This document shows positions 46,230 to 54,220 of a DNA stretch of 64,000 bases, in pieces. Under the pieces are notes generated by a model. That model searched no databases. It worked only from the letters and a program-made list of their open reading frames with translations, and was not told the origin of the DNA. Position numbers and translations under genes: made by a program. Each line of letters starts with the position of its first letter. The stretch's first letter is position 1. This DNA comes from Rippkaea orientalis PCC 8801 (GTDB taxonomy: Bacteria > Cyanobacteriota > Cyanobacteriia > Cyanobacteriales > Microcystaceae), in contig NC_011726.1 in assembly GCF_000021805.1 (NCBI RefSeq), positions 1,736,001-1,800,000 on the forward strand. The letters run 5' to 3'.

Positions 46230-47573
46230 TTATCGTAATCCTTGAAAACTCATTTTCACTCCCCCTGTAGGAACTAAAGTTGTCCCTCTCATTTTGGGTT
46301 TAACGGTTTTGTTTTCTAATAATTTCAGTTGATAGCGAGCAAGAATAGTAGCTAACACTAATTTCATTTCTAGTATAGCAAGAGCTTGACCAATACAGCT
46401 ACGAGTTCCTCCTCCAAAGGGTATAAATTCATAGGGAGAGAATTTCCTTTCTAAAAAGCGTTCGGGTCGAAATTCTTGGGGGTTAGGATACAAATCTTCT
46501 CGATGATGACAAAGATAAATTGAGCCATTAACTGGCGTTCCCATCGGTAAATTGTATCCCATCAAATTAACAGATTGATTAGCAATTCTAGTAATGGTTT
46601 TTGGCAGGGGAGGATACATCCGTAAGGTTTCATTACAAACAGCACTTAAATAAGGAAGGTTAACAATCATTTTTACCTCAAAATTATTGCCTAAAGTGTC
46701 TATTTCTTGAAGTAACTTTTTACGAACATTACTACATTTATAAAGTTGATAAATTGCCCATGTTAGTCCTGCTGCGCTAGTTTCATGGCCGGCAAACAAA
46801 AGACCGAGAATTTCATCGTGTAATTCTTCATCACTCATCGCTTCTCTTTGTTCATCTTTAGCATTCATTAGTAAGGACAAAATATCGCTATAAGAATCAT
46901 TATTATCTTGTCTTCTTTCTGCTATTTCTTCGTGAATAATTTCAGCAATTTTTTGTTTAGACTGACTATACTTTCCCCAAGGACTCCAAGACCCTAAATT
47001 AATTTGAAGAGAAGGCACTAAAATCGCTGCTGATATCAACGGCGAATTTAAGGCTTCTAACCAAGCAATTATGGCTTTTTTTAGTTGCTTAATCCTGGGT
47101 TTTTCTGGTACTCCAAAAATAACTTTTAGGATAACTTCTAATGTAATATTTTGCATCAAATGATGAGCTAAAAATAATTGATTGTTGATCAGATTTTTTA
47201 CGGCATTATTGGTTATTAAGATAATGCTTTTGCCATAGTTGTCTAAATACTCACCATGGAAGGGAGGAAGCAGTAATTTTCGCTTTCTTTGATGGCGTTT
47301 TCCTTCGGCAGCAACAACACTATCTTTACCAATAAAATTTTTAATATAAACACTCCCTACTGTATCAAAATAAGATGGATTAGTTGAAAATAATTTTTGA
47401 AATGCTTGGGGATGAGATACCCAAATATAAGGATCATAATTTCCACTAATGGGAGCATGGAAAATCTCTCCAAATTGTTTATAATTAGATTCCATATAGC
47501 CAATAGGATCTAAGACGAATTTAATCTTATGTAACCAGGAAGGGTTTCTTCTATCTCCAGGGATGGTTATCAT
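46230..47573 (-). CDS. Cytochrome P450
   Basis: P450s are heme-thiolate monooxygenases. The 447-residue protein has the I-helix motif LLFAGHETSAAGL near residues 258-270, the K-helix ExxR in NETLRMYPPLP, the PERF segment (FRPERFLERKFSPYEFIPFGGG) and the heme ligand C393 in FGGGTRSCIGQALA. The N-terminus GDRRNPSWLHKIKFVLDPIGYME is like the cyanobacterial CYP110 group, which oxidise alkanes, fatty acids or terpenes; the exact family needs an identity comparison. No biosynthetic cluster or dedicated redox partner is adjacent. There is no membrane anchor. Confidence 0.94.
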   Translation of the reverse strand: MITIPGDRRNPSWLHKIKFVLDPIGYMESNYKQFGEIFHAPISGNYDPYIWVSHPQAFQKLFSTNPSYFDTVGSVYIKNFIGKDSVVAAEGKRHQRKRKLLLPPFHGEYLDNYGKSIILITNNAVKNLINNQLFLAHHLMQNITLEVILKVIFGVPEKPRIKQLKKAIIAWLEALNSPLISAAILVPSLQINLGSWSPWGKYSQSKQKIAEIIHEEIAERRQDNNDSYSDILSLLMNAKDEQREAMSDEELHDEILGLLFAGHETSAAGLTWAIYQLYKCSNVRKKLLQEIDTLGNNFEVKMIVNLPYLSAVCNETLRMYPPLPKTITRIANQSVNLMGYNLPMGTPVNGSIYLCHHREDLYPNPQEFRPERFLERKFSPYEFIPFGGGTRSCIGQALAILEMKLVLATILARYQLKLLENKTVKPKMRGTTLVPTGGVKMSFQGLR

Positions 47574-47717
47574 TAAATTTTATTGAATAAACAATGTCAA
47601 AAAATATTATACTAAGTGGGTGGTTTTAAATCAACATCGATGTTTTGTTGATTTAATTATACGACTGACTAAAATTCAGTGTTCAATAATTAATTATATT
47701 GTTTTGTGTTAAAATCT

Positions 47718-48446
47718 ATGACCTCTAATTTAATCTATCCCTATCCTACCCTAATTCCTGGTGTTCTACGTCAACGTTACAAGCGATTTTTTGCTGATAT
47801 TGAATTAGCATCAGGAGAAATTATTACTGCACATTGTCCCAATACTGGACCCATGACGGGAGTCTGTACTATTGGTAGTCCTGTTTATATTTCTCCTAGT
47901 GATAATCCTAAGCGAAAATTAGCCTATACTTGGGAAATGATTCAAGTTAATAATACTTGGGTTGGGATTAATACGGCTATTCCTAATAAGGTCATTAAAT
48001 ACGCTTTAGAAAATCAGTGGTTTGCTCAATTAAAGGAACGATATACAACGGTTCGTTCTGAAGTTCCTTATGGAAAAGATAATAAAAGTCGTGTTGATTT
48101 TTTATTAACCCAAAATGAAGGCAAATCCCCTATTTATGTAGAGGTTAAAAATACGACTCTATGTCAAGGAGAAATTGCCCTTTTTCCTGATACTGTTACC
48201 AGTCGTGGACAAAAACATTTAAGGGAATTAATGGCTTTATTGCCCGACACAAAACCGATTATGTTATATTTTATTAATCGGGGAGATTGTTATTCTTTTG
48301 CCCCTGGAGATGAGTTTGATCCTACCTATGGAACATTGCTAAGGGAAGCAGTTAAAAAAGGGTTAGAAGTCTTACCTTGTCGCTTTGAAGTCACTCCAGA
48401 AGGGATTCATTATTTAGGATTAGCAGAATTTTTAACTAAATTATAG
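47718..48446 (+). CDS. sfsA: SfsA family protein (sugar fermentation stimulation protein homolog)
   Basis: SfsA proteins bind nucleic acid and contain a nuclease-like fold; the role is not settled. I choose the ATG at 47718 (242 residues); a GTG four codons earlier is in frame. The family motifs are IPGVLRQRYKRFFADIELASGEIITAHCPNTGPMTGV, RSEVPYGKDNKSRVDFLL, YVEVKNTTL...ALFPDTVTSRGQKHLRELMAL and DPTYGTLLREAVKKGLEVL. The YVEVK with upstream VDFLL resembles PD-(D/E)XK catalytic residues. It is followed 9 bp later by an Rpn-type gene. Confidence 0.93.
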   Translation: MTSNLIYPYPTLIPGVLRQRYKRFFADIELASGEIITAHCPNTGPMTGVCTIGSPVYISPSDNPKRKLAYTWEMIQVNNTWVGINTAIPNKVIKYALENQWFAQLKERYTTVRSEVPYGKDNKSRVDFLLTQNEGKSPIYVEVKNTTLCQGEIALFPDTVTSRGQKHLRELMALLPDTKPIMLYFINRGDCYSFAPGDEFDPTYGTLLREAVKKGLEVLPCRFEVTPEGIHYLGLAEFLTKL

Positions 48447-48455
48447 AGTTCATCA

Positions 48456-49322
48456 ATGTATGATTCCATTTGTAAATTTATTGCCATTGAATTTTCCGAA
48501 GATATCGCCACTTGGCTATTAGGAAAACCTATCTCTTTAACCGAATTAAAACCCCCAGAATTATCTTCCGAACCCATTAGGGTAGATAGTTTAATTTTTT
48601 TGGAATCAGACGAGTTAGTATTACATCTTGAGTTCCAAACTTCTCCCGATCAAGATATTCCCTTTAGAATGTTAGATTATCGGGTTAGACTCTATCGCCA
48701 TGATCCACAAAAAGAGGTCATTCAAATCGTCCTTTATTTAGGAGAAAATCGCTCAAAATTAGTCAATCAAACAGTTTTTGAATTGAGCAAAACATCCCAT
48801 GAATTTGAAGTTATTCGCCTTTGGGAAGTTCCCCCAGAAACTCTATTACAATCTAAAGATTTATGGTCTTTTGCTGTCTTAAGTCAAGGCAAAAATCGAG
48901 AAACTATCCTGAGACAAATTAGTCAGAAAATTGACGAAATTTCAGACCCAAGAGAAAAAAGTAATGTAACTGCGTCAACTGCGGTTCTCGCTGGGTTAGT
49001 ATTAGATCAGGACATCATTCAACGTTTATTAAGGAAGGACATCATGAGAGAATCTGTCATTTATCAAGACATTTTATCTGAAGGGAGAGAAGAGGGTAGA
49101 GAAGAGGGTAGAGAAGAGGGTAGAGAAGAAGGTAGACACCAAGAAGGTGTTAATCTAATCTCACGGCTTTTAAATCGCTTAATTGGACAAATTCCACCCA
49201 ATTTAACTCAAAAAATTCACGATTTATCCATTGAACAATTAGAAAGCTTAGGAGATGCTTTACTCGATTTTAAATCTGAAGAAGACTTGCAAAAATGGTT
49301 TGAGGAGAATAGCGAAAATTGA
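48456..49322 (+). CDS. Rpn family nuclease (PDDEXK_2, DUF4351-type tail)
   Basis: Rpn (RpnA-like) proteins are PD-(D/E)XK-fold DNA endonucleases that promote recombination. The 288-residue protein has a nuclease domain at residues 1-120: IRVDSLIFLESDELVLHLEFQ with D and the E-x-Q variant, then RMLDYRVRLYR. The C-terminal part contains a tandem (E/R)EGREEGREEGR stretch at residues 209-227, typical of the family, and ends in a DUF4351-like helical segment (RLLNRLIGQIPPNLTQKIHDLSIEQLESLGDALLDF). Its stop overlaps the dusA start (TGATG), so the two are translationally coupled. Confidence 0.88.
   Translation: MYDSICKFIAIEFSEDIATWLLGKPISLTELKPPELSSEPIRVDSLIFLESDELVLHLEFQTSPDQDIPFRMLDYRVRLYRHDPQKEVIQIVLYLGENRSKLVNQTVFELSKTSHEFEVIRLWEVPPETLLQSKDLWSFAVLSQGKNRETILRQISQKIDEISDPREKSNVTASTAVLAGLVLDQDIIQRLLRKDIMRESVIYQDILSEGREEGREEGREEGREEGRHQEGVNLISRLLNRLIGQIPPNLTQKIHDLSIEQLESLGDALLDFKSEEDLQKWFEENSEN
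49089..49136 (+). repeat. 12-bp in-frame tandem repeat in the Rpn gene
   Basis: Three exact copies of GAAGAGGGTAGA plus a fourth with one change encode the EEGR tract. Copy number can vary by slippage without breaking the frame. Confidence 0.9.
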
Positions 49323-50317
49323 TGTCTGTTAATACAATTTATCCCTTGAGTATTGCCCCGATGATGGAGCGAACTGATCGCCATTTTCGCTATTTTATGC
49401 GACAGATCACGCAGGATACTTTACTATACACTGAAATGATCGTGACTCAAGCGATTCGTTACGGCGATCGCACTAAATTATTGGGGTTTTCTCCTGAAGA
49501 AAAACCCCTTTCCTTGCAATTAGGAGGAGATGATCCACAAGAATTAGCTGAATGTGCTATGATTGCAGAGGATTTTGGTTATGATGAAGTTAATTTGAAT
49601 GTTGGTTGTCCTAGCGATCGCGTGCAAAGTGGCAATTTTGGAGCCTGTTTGATGCTGCAACCGGAATTAGTTGCCCGTTGTGTCGAAGCGATGCAAAAAA
49701 AGGTCAATATTCCTATTACTATTAAACACCGAATTGGCGTTGATGAACGCGATCGCTATGAAGATTTAGCCAACTTTGTTAAAATTGTTTCTGACGCTGG
49801 ATGTCAACGCTTTACAGTACACGCTAGAAAAGCTTGGCTAAAGGGATTAAGTCCTAAAGAAAATCGCACTATTCCTCCTTTAAAATATGAGGAAGTCTAT
49901 CAACTAAAACAAGAGTTTTCTCAGCTATTTATTGAGATTAATGGCGGTATTATTACCCTAGATCAAATTGAACACCATTTACAATTTGTGGATGGAGTAA
50001 TGATTGGTCGTGCGGCCTATGATAATCCCTATTTATTTGCTACAGTAGATCGGGATATTTATGGGCAAAATATAATCCCACCAACCCGTCATCAAGTCGT
50101 TGAAAAAATGTTACCCTATATTGATTATTGGGTTAATAATGGTTTAAAACTTCATGCCATTAGTCGTCATATTTTAGCCATTTTTGGCGGTGTCCCAGGA
50201 ACAAAAGCGTGGAAGCGACATATTAGCGAAAATGCCCATTTACCAGGAGCAGGTGTTAAAGTGATTGAGGAAGCATTAGGGAAAGTTCCCCGCGATAATT
50301 TTAGCCATTGGGATTAA
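49322..50317 (+). CDS. dusA: tRNA-dihydrouridine(20/20a) synthase
   Basis: DusA reduces U20/U20a of tRNA with FMN and NADPH. The ATG at 49322 overlaps the preceding stop; a TTG one codon earlier is unlikely. The 331-residue protein shows SIAPMMERTDRHFRYFMRQ, YTEMIVTQAI, LQLGGDDPQELAECA, EVNLNVGCPSDRVQSGNFGACLM (catalytic Cys), IPITIKHRIGVD, FTVHARKAWLKGLSPKENR and VDGVMIGRAAYDNP. These are all DusA hallmarks; the ending GVPGTKAWKRHISE fits too. Confidence 0.96.
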   Translation: MSVNTIYPLSIAPMMERTDRHFRYFMRQITQDTLLYTEMIVTQAIRYGDRTKLLGFSPEEKPLSLQLGGDDPQELAECAMIAEDFGYDEVNLNVGCPSDRVQSGNFGACLMLQPELVARCVEAMQKKVNIPITIKHRIGVDERDRYEDLANFVKIVSDAGCQRFTVHARKAWLKGLSPKENRTIPPLKYEEVYQLKQEFSQLFIEINGGIITLDQIEHHLQFVDGVMIGRAAYDNPYLFATVDRDIYGQNIIPPTRHQVVEKMLPYIDYWVNNGLKLHAISRHILAIFGGVPGTKAWKRHISENAHLPGAGVKVIEEALGKVPRDNFSHWD

Positions 50318-50439
50318 AATTATCCAAGGGTCAAGGTCTGTTGACCCTACCTTTATCTGTCGAATAATGCTATAGTAGCTCTTAAACTTTACAATTTTTA
50401 ATACTTACCCAATACTTGTTAAGATATAACTGTTTAATC

Positions 50440-51351
50440 ATGGCTAATAATTTACAATCTTCTGTTGTTAACACGAGTTCAGACCATTCCGAAAAAACCT
50501 GGATTTGGCAAGGATTTCCCATCACTTATCAAAGCTATGGAAGCAGTGGTCCTGCGGTGATTTTAGTGCATGGTTTTGGGGCTTCTTGGCGACATTGGCG
50601 GAAAAATTTACCCGTTTTAGGAGAATATTTTCGGTGTTATGCGATAGATTTAATTGGCTTTGGAGGATCTGCTAAACCAACTCCAGGGACAGAGATTAAC
50701 TATACCTTTGAAACTTGGGGACAACAGGTAGCTGATTTTTGTCAAGAAGTGGTAGGAAGTCCTGCTTTTTTAGTGGGTAATTCCATTGGTTGTGTAGTAG
50801 TTATGCAAGCAGCAGTAGACTATCCTGATTGGGTTTTAGGGATCGCGGCTTTAAATTGTTCCTTAAGATTACTCCACGATCGCAAGCGAAGTCAATTACC
50901 TTGGTATCGTCGTTTAGGAGCAAGTTTTGCCACTAAAATTTTAACTAACAAAACTATTGGATCTTTATTTTTTAGTCAAATTGCTAATAAAAAAACTGTC
51001 CGTAAAATTCTCTTACAAGCTTATTGTCGTCAAGAAGCGGTGAATGATGAATTAATCGAAATTATCTTAAAACCCGCTAAAGATAGCGGTGCATTAGACG
51101 TATTTTTAGCCTTTACTCGCTATTCTCAAGGTCCTTTACCTGAAGATTTATTACCGATTTTACCCTGTCCGGCGATTCTTTTATGGGGAACAAAAGATCC
51201 TTGGGAACCCATTGAATTGTCACGGGAATGGGCTAATTTTGAGCCTGTAGAACAGTTTATTCCCCTCGAAGGGGTGGGGCACTGTCCTCAAGATGAAGCC
51301 CCAGAATTGGTTAATCCTATTTTAAGAGATTGGATCTTAAGTAAAGGGTAA
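50440..51351 (+). CDS. Alpha/beta-fold hydrolase
   Basis: The 303-residue protein is an alpha/beta hydrolase of unassigned substrate. Visible elements are the oxyanion segment VILVHGFGASWRHWRKNLP, the nucleophile elbow LVGNSIGCVV (GNSIG, serine), the acid in ILLWGTKDPWEP and the histidine in LEGVGHCPQDEAPE. It resembles plant and cyanobacterial pheophytinase- or dienelactone-type hydrolases, which cannot be separated by eye. The ATG at 50440 is preferred; the frame extends to 50416 by a TTG. It appears monocistronic. Confidence 0.88.
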   Translation: MANNLQSSVVNTSSDHSEKTWIWQGFPITYQSYGSSGPAVILVHGFGASWRHWRKNLPVLGEYFRCYAIDLIGFGGSAKPTPGTEINYTFETWGQQVADFCQEVVGSPAFLVGNSIGCVVVMQAAVDYPDWVLGIAALNCSLRLLHDRKRSQLPWYRRLGASFATKILTNKTIGSLFFSQIANKKTVRKILLQAYCRQEAVNDELIEIILKPAKDSGALDVFLAFTRYSQGPLPEDLLPILPCPAILLWGTKDPWEPIELSREWANFEPVEQFIPLEGVGHCPQDEAPELVNPILRDWILSKG

Positions 51352-51400
51352 TATAGTTTAAAAAATAACTTGTTTAGATAAATCGAAATGCTTCATTTAA

Positions 51401-51778
51401 TTAACCCCTAAAGTCTTGTCTAATGCTTTCTAATGTTGACTCTAACCCTTGATTATGAATCCATCCCACATAACCACCAAAAAGCACCTCTCCTTTTTTA
51501 TTAGCTAAAAAGATATGAGTCACCTTAAAAGGGTTTTGATAGATTTTAATTATCATTTTTTCTTTAAGCGTGAAAAGCGGTGTCGCTTGAAGGAAATGGG
51601 TAAGTTGAGCCTGTGTCATCCCTTCGACTCGCCATAATCGATCTACTATTTCTTGTTCTGATGAAGAAAGATTGGAGGCGATTTTAATTTCATTGGTAGG
51701 CTGATTAATAGGATTAACGATGGCATCTAATCCTTGAAATCCTTGACGGAATGTTTTAACTATTTTCGGTAAGTTCAT
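51401..51778 (-). CDS. Conserved hypothetical protein
   Basis: The 125-residue protein is not recognised. It has an N-terminal segment MNLPKIVKTFRQGFQGLDAIVNPINQP, a helix-turn-helix-like SEQEIVDRLWRVEGMTQAQLTHFL, and a strand-rich C-terminal half (TLKEKMIIKIYQNPFKVTHIFLANKKGEVLFGGYVG) that could be a small PAS/roadblock-like fold. It is convergent with the alpha/beta hydrolase and has no operon partner. Good codon usage and a proper start suggest it is real. Confidence 0.6.
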   Translation of the reverse strand: MNLPKIVKTFRQGFQGLDAIVNPINQPTNEIKIASNLSSSEQEIVDRLWRVEGMTQAQLTHFLQATPLFTLKEKMIIKIYQNPFKVTHIFLANKKGEVLFGGYVGWIHNQGLESTLESIRQDFRG

Positions 51779-52021
51779 AATGACTGGAATGCTTTCAAAA
51801 AGTGAGGTTTCTTTCTATGATAATCATCACATTTCAGAGGTAGCTCGTAAGTGATTTAAGTCACTTCATATAATTTACTGTTTACTAAAGAGACTTTTTT
51901 AGCAAACCCTAGTTATTAAGTATTTTTGTTTTATTACCAAATTCAGATACAATAGAAGTAGAATTCCTAATAGGGATTAAAACTTTAGTACACATTAGCC
52001 TAAAGTAAGGAGGATAAAAAA

Positions 52022-52138
52022 ATGACACAAACCCTAACTATGTCAGCCCTCTATAAAAAACTTGCTAAACTAGGGCTAAAAGAAGACTATATCCGCGAAA
52101 ATGGCTTACCCAGTTGGTGGGATGATGAAGGGCATTGA
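52022..52138 (+). pseudogene. 38-codon ORF, probable 5' stub of a truncated gene
   Basis: AAGGAGG stands 11 bp before the ATG, a near-perfect Shine-Dalgarno site. The peptide starts MTQTLTMSALYKKLAKLG and ends LPSWWDDEGH. From memory this resembles the N-terminus of cyanobacterial XRE/ImmA-IrrE-like proteins, which continue well past the WWDDE motif. Here a TGA cuts it off, so it is either a stub or a genuine small protein. Confidence 0.5.
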
Positions 52139-52345
52139 CTAATTCAGGATTTACTGATATAGTAGTTCGTCTTAAGGGTAAAATTTGGTGTTTAGAACAG
52201 TTAATATTAAAGAATATTGAGCAATTTGGCTTTGATTACGTTCAATCTAAAGTTTATCAGGCTCAAGACTGTGATACGAATATAAGATTAATTTTTGGGG
52301 TTCTACCGAACCTGTCATGTAAAACTATTACAATTAACATCTTTA

Positions 52346-52416
52346 AAGCCTGATTTGGCAAGTATTTAAGTTTTTAATAGTTTGATTTTTATTAAAGCTC
52401 TTGCCAAATCAGGCTT
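52346..52416. repeat. 17-bp perfect inverted repeat with 37-nt spacer
   Basis: aagcctgatttggcaag (52346-52362) and its exact complement (52400-52416) enclose an AT-rich spacer. The layout would suit a miniature insertion element or a large hairpin. No target duplication was identified. Confidence 0.7.
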
Positions 52417-52422
52417 AGTTAG

Positions 52423-52539
52423 GGCTTGAGGGATTTTTACCATGCTAAGTTCGGCAGAACCATTTTTGGTTATAGTGAAAAATTAGCAAGAGAGATAGTC
52501 AAAGAAGGATTAAAAAGCGAAATAATGTTATTAAAATAA
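52423..52539 (+). pseudogene. C-terminal coding remnant of an unrecognised gene
   Basis: One frame is open for 38 codons after a TAG, contains no start codon, and reads like protein: FYHAKFGRTIFGYSEKLARE, IVKEGLKSEIMLLK then TAA. This has good composition for a structured C-terminus. The rest of the gene is absent; it may have been interrupted by the element containing the inverted repeat just upstream. Confidence 0.4.
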
Positions 52540-52593
52540 GAGACGAGAAACCTATTATATCCTTATCCTAGTTAACTCTAAACAAACTCCAAT

Positions 52594-52614
52594 TAACTAT
52601 CAACTATTAACTAT
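52594..52614. repeat. Heptanucleotide tandem repeat at the crr6 3' end
   Basis: TAACTAT, CAACTAT, TAACTAT follow each other across the crr6 stop codon on the plus strand. Three units make it an STRR-type repeat similar to those at 11932, 17804 and 60721. Confidence 0.6.
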
Positions 52615-53082
52615 TAATTCAAAAAAGCTATCATCAATATCATACCCAAACAATTGAGCGAAAGATTTAAGACGAAAGGTACTTGGAATAGTTTGCTGTT
52701 GCAACCAGTCCGAAAGAATAAATAATTTGTGCATAACAAAGATTTCTAATGCTTCTGGGTTGTATTGAATACCCTCACTGCGGCTAAACTGATGGGGAAC
52801 TAACATAGCCACATAACGCGCTAATTCTCCCGTCTTAGGGTCTAAAATAAACGGTATCCAGGGGTAAACCGAATCAAGACGCACAAACCAGAGACGAACC
52901 TCCGCAATTTCTGAGAGTTCCCTAGGATCGGTGGGGTCGCGGGGATAATGGATCTCAAAACTCAGGGTTTGTTCATAGTCAGCGATCGCCCTTTGAGTCA
53001 GGATCGGATCGATCAGTTGAGAGACAGGAGAGAGATCCAGTCGGGTGAGATGATCAAGTTGTAGTGCGATCGTCTGAGTCAT
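52600..53082 (-). CDS. crr6: CRR6-family NdhI maturation factor
   Basis: CRR6 (DUF1817) assists assembly of the NdhI subunit of the photosynthetic NDH-1 complex. The 160-residue protein shows the family blocks: LSFEIHYPRDPTDPRELSEIAEVRLWFVRLDSVYPWIPFILD, GELARYVAMLVPHQFSRSEGIQYNPEALEIFVMHKLF and FGYDIDDSFFELI. Length is as expected for cyanobacteria. The final codons coincide with a heptamer repeat. It is divergent from csaB. Confidence 0.9.
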   Translation of the reverse strand: MTQTIALQLDHLTRLDLSPVSQLIDPILTQRAIADYEQTLSFEIHYPRDPTDPRELSEIAEVRLWFVRLDSVYPWIPFILDPKTGELARYVAMLVPHQFSRSEGIQYNPEALEIFVMHKLFILSDWLQQQTIPSTFRLKSFAQLFGYDIDDSFFELIVNS

Positions 53083-53173
53083 GGCATGATTGAATGAATA
53101 GAAATTATTCTATCAGGATTTTAAGTCGGGTGGGCAATGTCTAGCTTACCTTTAATTTTGTTGAGGGACTTAC

Positions 53174-54220
53174 ATGATGAAAAAGGCCGTTATTTGTGGG
53201 TATTATGGTCAGGGAAATGGGGGAGATGAAGCGTTATTAGTGTCCTTACTCCAGATGCTTCCCTCGGATATTTATCCCATTGTTCTCTCAGCAAACCCGC
53301 GTCAAACTGAAGAACGTTATGGGGTAGAAAGTTGTCCTAACCGTTCTTTTTTGGCTATTTTAAAAGTCCTTAAACAGTCAGATCTGTTTATTTGGGGTGG
53401 CGGAAGTTTAATGCAAGATGTCACCAGTTGGAGCAGTCCAATTTATTACGCTGGATTGATGATTTTAGCGCAACAATTAGGACTAAAAACGATAGCTTGG
53501 GCGCAAGGAATTGGACCTTTAAAACGACCTTTTACCCGTTGGTTAACCCATCAGGCACTGAGGAAATGTACAGCCGTTAGTGTTAGGGATGGAGCATCCG
53601 CGAAATTAGTTTCCGAATGGCAAATTAACCCTTTAGTTGCCCCCGACCCAGTTTGGGCATTAAAAGCCAAATCTGTCCCTAAATTAAGCGATTTACCTGC
53701 CCCTAGGGTAGCGGTTAATTTACGCAAGCATCCCCAATTAACCCCCCAACGCCTAAAGGTTTTAACCAAGGCCTTAATTGACTTTCAAAAAGCGACAAAC
53801 GTCTGTCTTTTATTAGTTCCCTTTCAAGCGTCTCAAGACTTAGAAATTGCTCGTTCTATCGCCGCACAATTACCCGGTTTTCATCAGATTATTTCCTTAG
53901 AAGATCCCAGAGAGTTAAAAGGATTATTTCGGGGGGTAGAAATGATGATTGGAATGCGTCTCCATAGTTTAATTATGGCTGCGGCTGAAGAATCTCGTTG
54001 TTTTGCCCTGAGTTATGACCCAAAAGTGACCCGTTTAATGATAGAAATTGAGTTACCTGGATGGGAATTAAATGAGCTTCCCGATGACCCCAATATTATT
54101 AGTACCGCTTGGTTAAAATGTTATGCCAATGGGGAAGCCTTAAGTCAATATCGCATTCAATCGTTAGTCGATCGCGCATTTATGCACCAGGAAATTTTAG
54201 GAACGGGGTTCACCAAATAA
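53174..54220 (+). CDS. csaB: Polysaccharide pyruvyl transferase CsaB
   Basis: CsaB adds pyruvyl ketal groups to cell-wall or exopolysaccharide sugars. The 348-residue protein contains the family signatures ICGYYGQGNGGDEALLVSLLQML, DLFIWGGGSLMQDVTS, IAWAQGIGPLKRPFTRWLTHQAL, VSVRDGASAKL and MMIGMRLHSLIMAAAEESRCFALSYDPKV. A GAGGG element precedes the double ATG. Its last 24 nt overlap the end of the convergent antiporter gene. Confidence 0.93.
   Translation: MMKKAVICGYYGQGNGGDEALLVSLLQMLPSDIYPIVLSANPRQTEERYGVESCPNRSFLAILKVLKQSDLFIWGGGSLMQDVTSWSSPIYYAGLMILAQQLGLKTIAWAQGIGPLKRPFTRWLTHQALRKCTAVSVRDGASAKLVSEWQINPLVAPDPVWALKAKSVPKLSDLPAPRVAVNLRKHPQLTPQRLKVLTKALIDFQKATNVCLLLVPFQASQDLEIARSIAAQLPGFHQIISLEDPRELKGLFRGVEMMIGMRLHSLIMAAAEESRCFALSYDPKVTRLMIEIELPGWELNELPDDPNIISTAWLKCYANGEALSQYRIQSLVDRAFMHQEILGTGFTK

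Larger units (their letters stand above)
51779..52599. other. Gene-poor, debris-rich region of about 820 bp
   Basis: Between two minus-strand genes this stretch contains a 38-codon ORF with a strong Shine-Dalgarno site (52022-52138), a long inverted repeat (52346-52416), and a coding-like C-terminal fragment (52423-52539). No intact gene is present, consistent with decayed or rearranged genes. Confidence 0.55.

Noticed and set aside
52135-52353. 72-residue ORF next to the truncated 38-codon ORF
   Set aside because: It starts with TTG across the stop of the previous ORF, has no ribosome-binding site, resembles no family, and its stop lies in the inverted repeat. It may be part of the debris.
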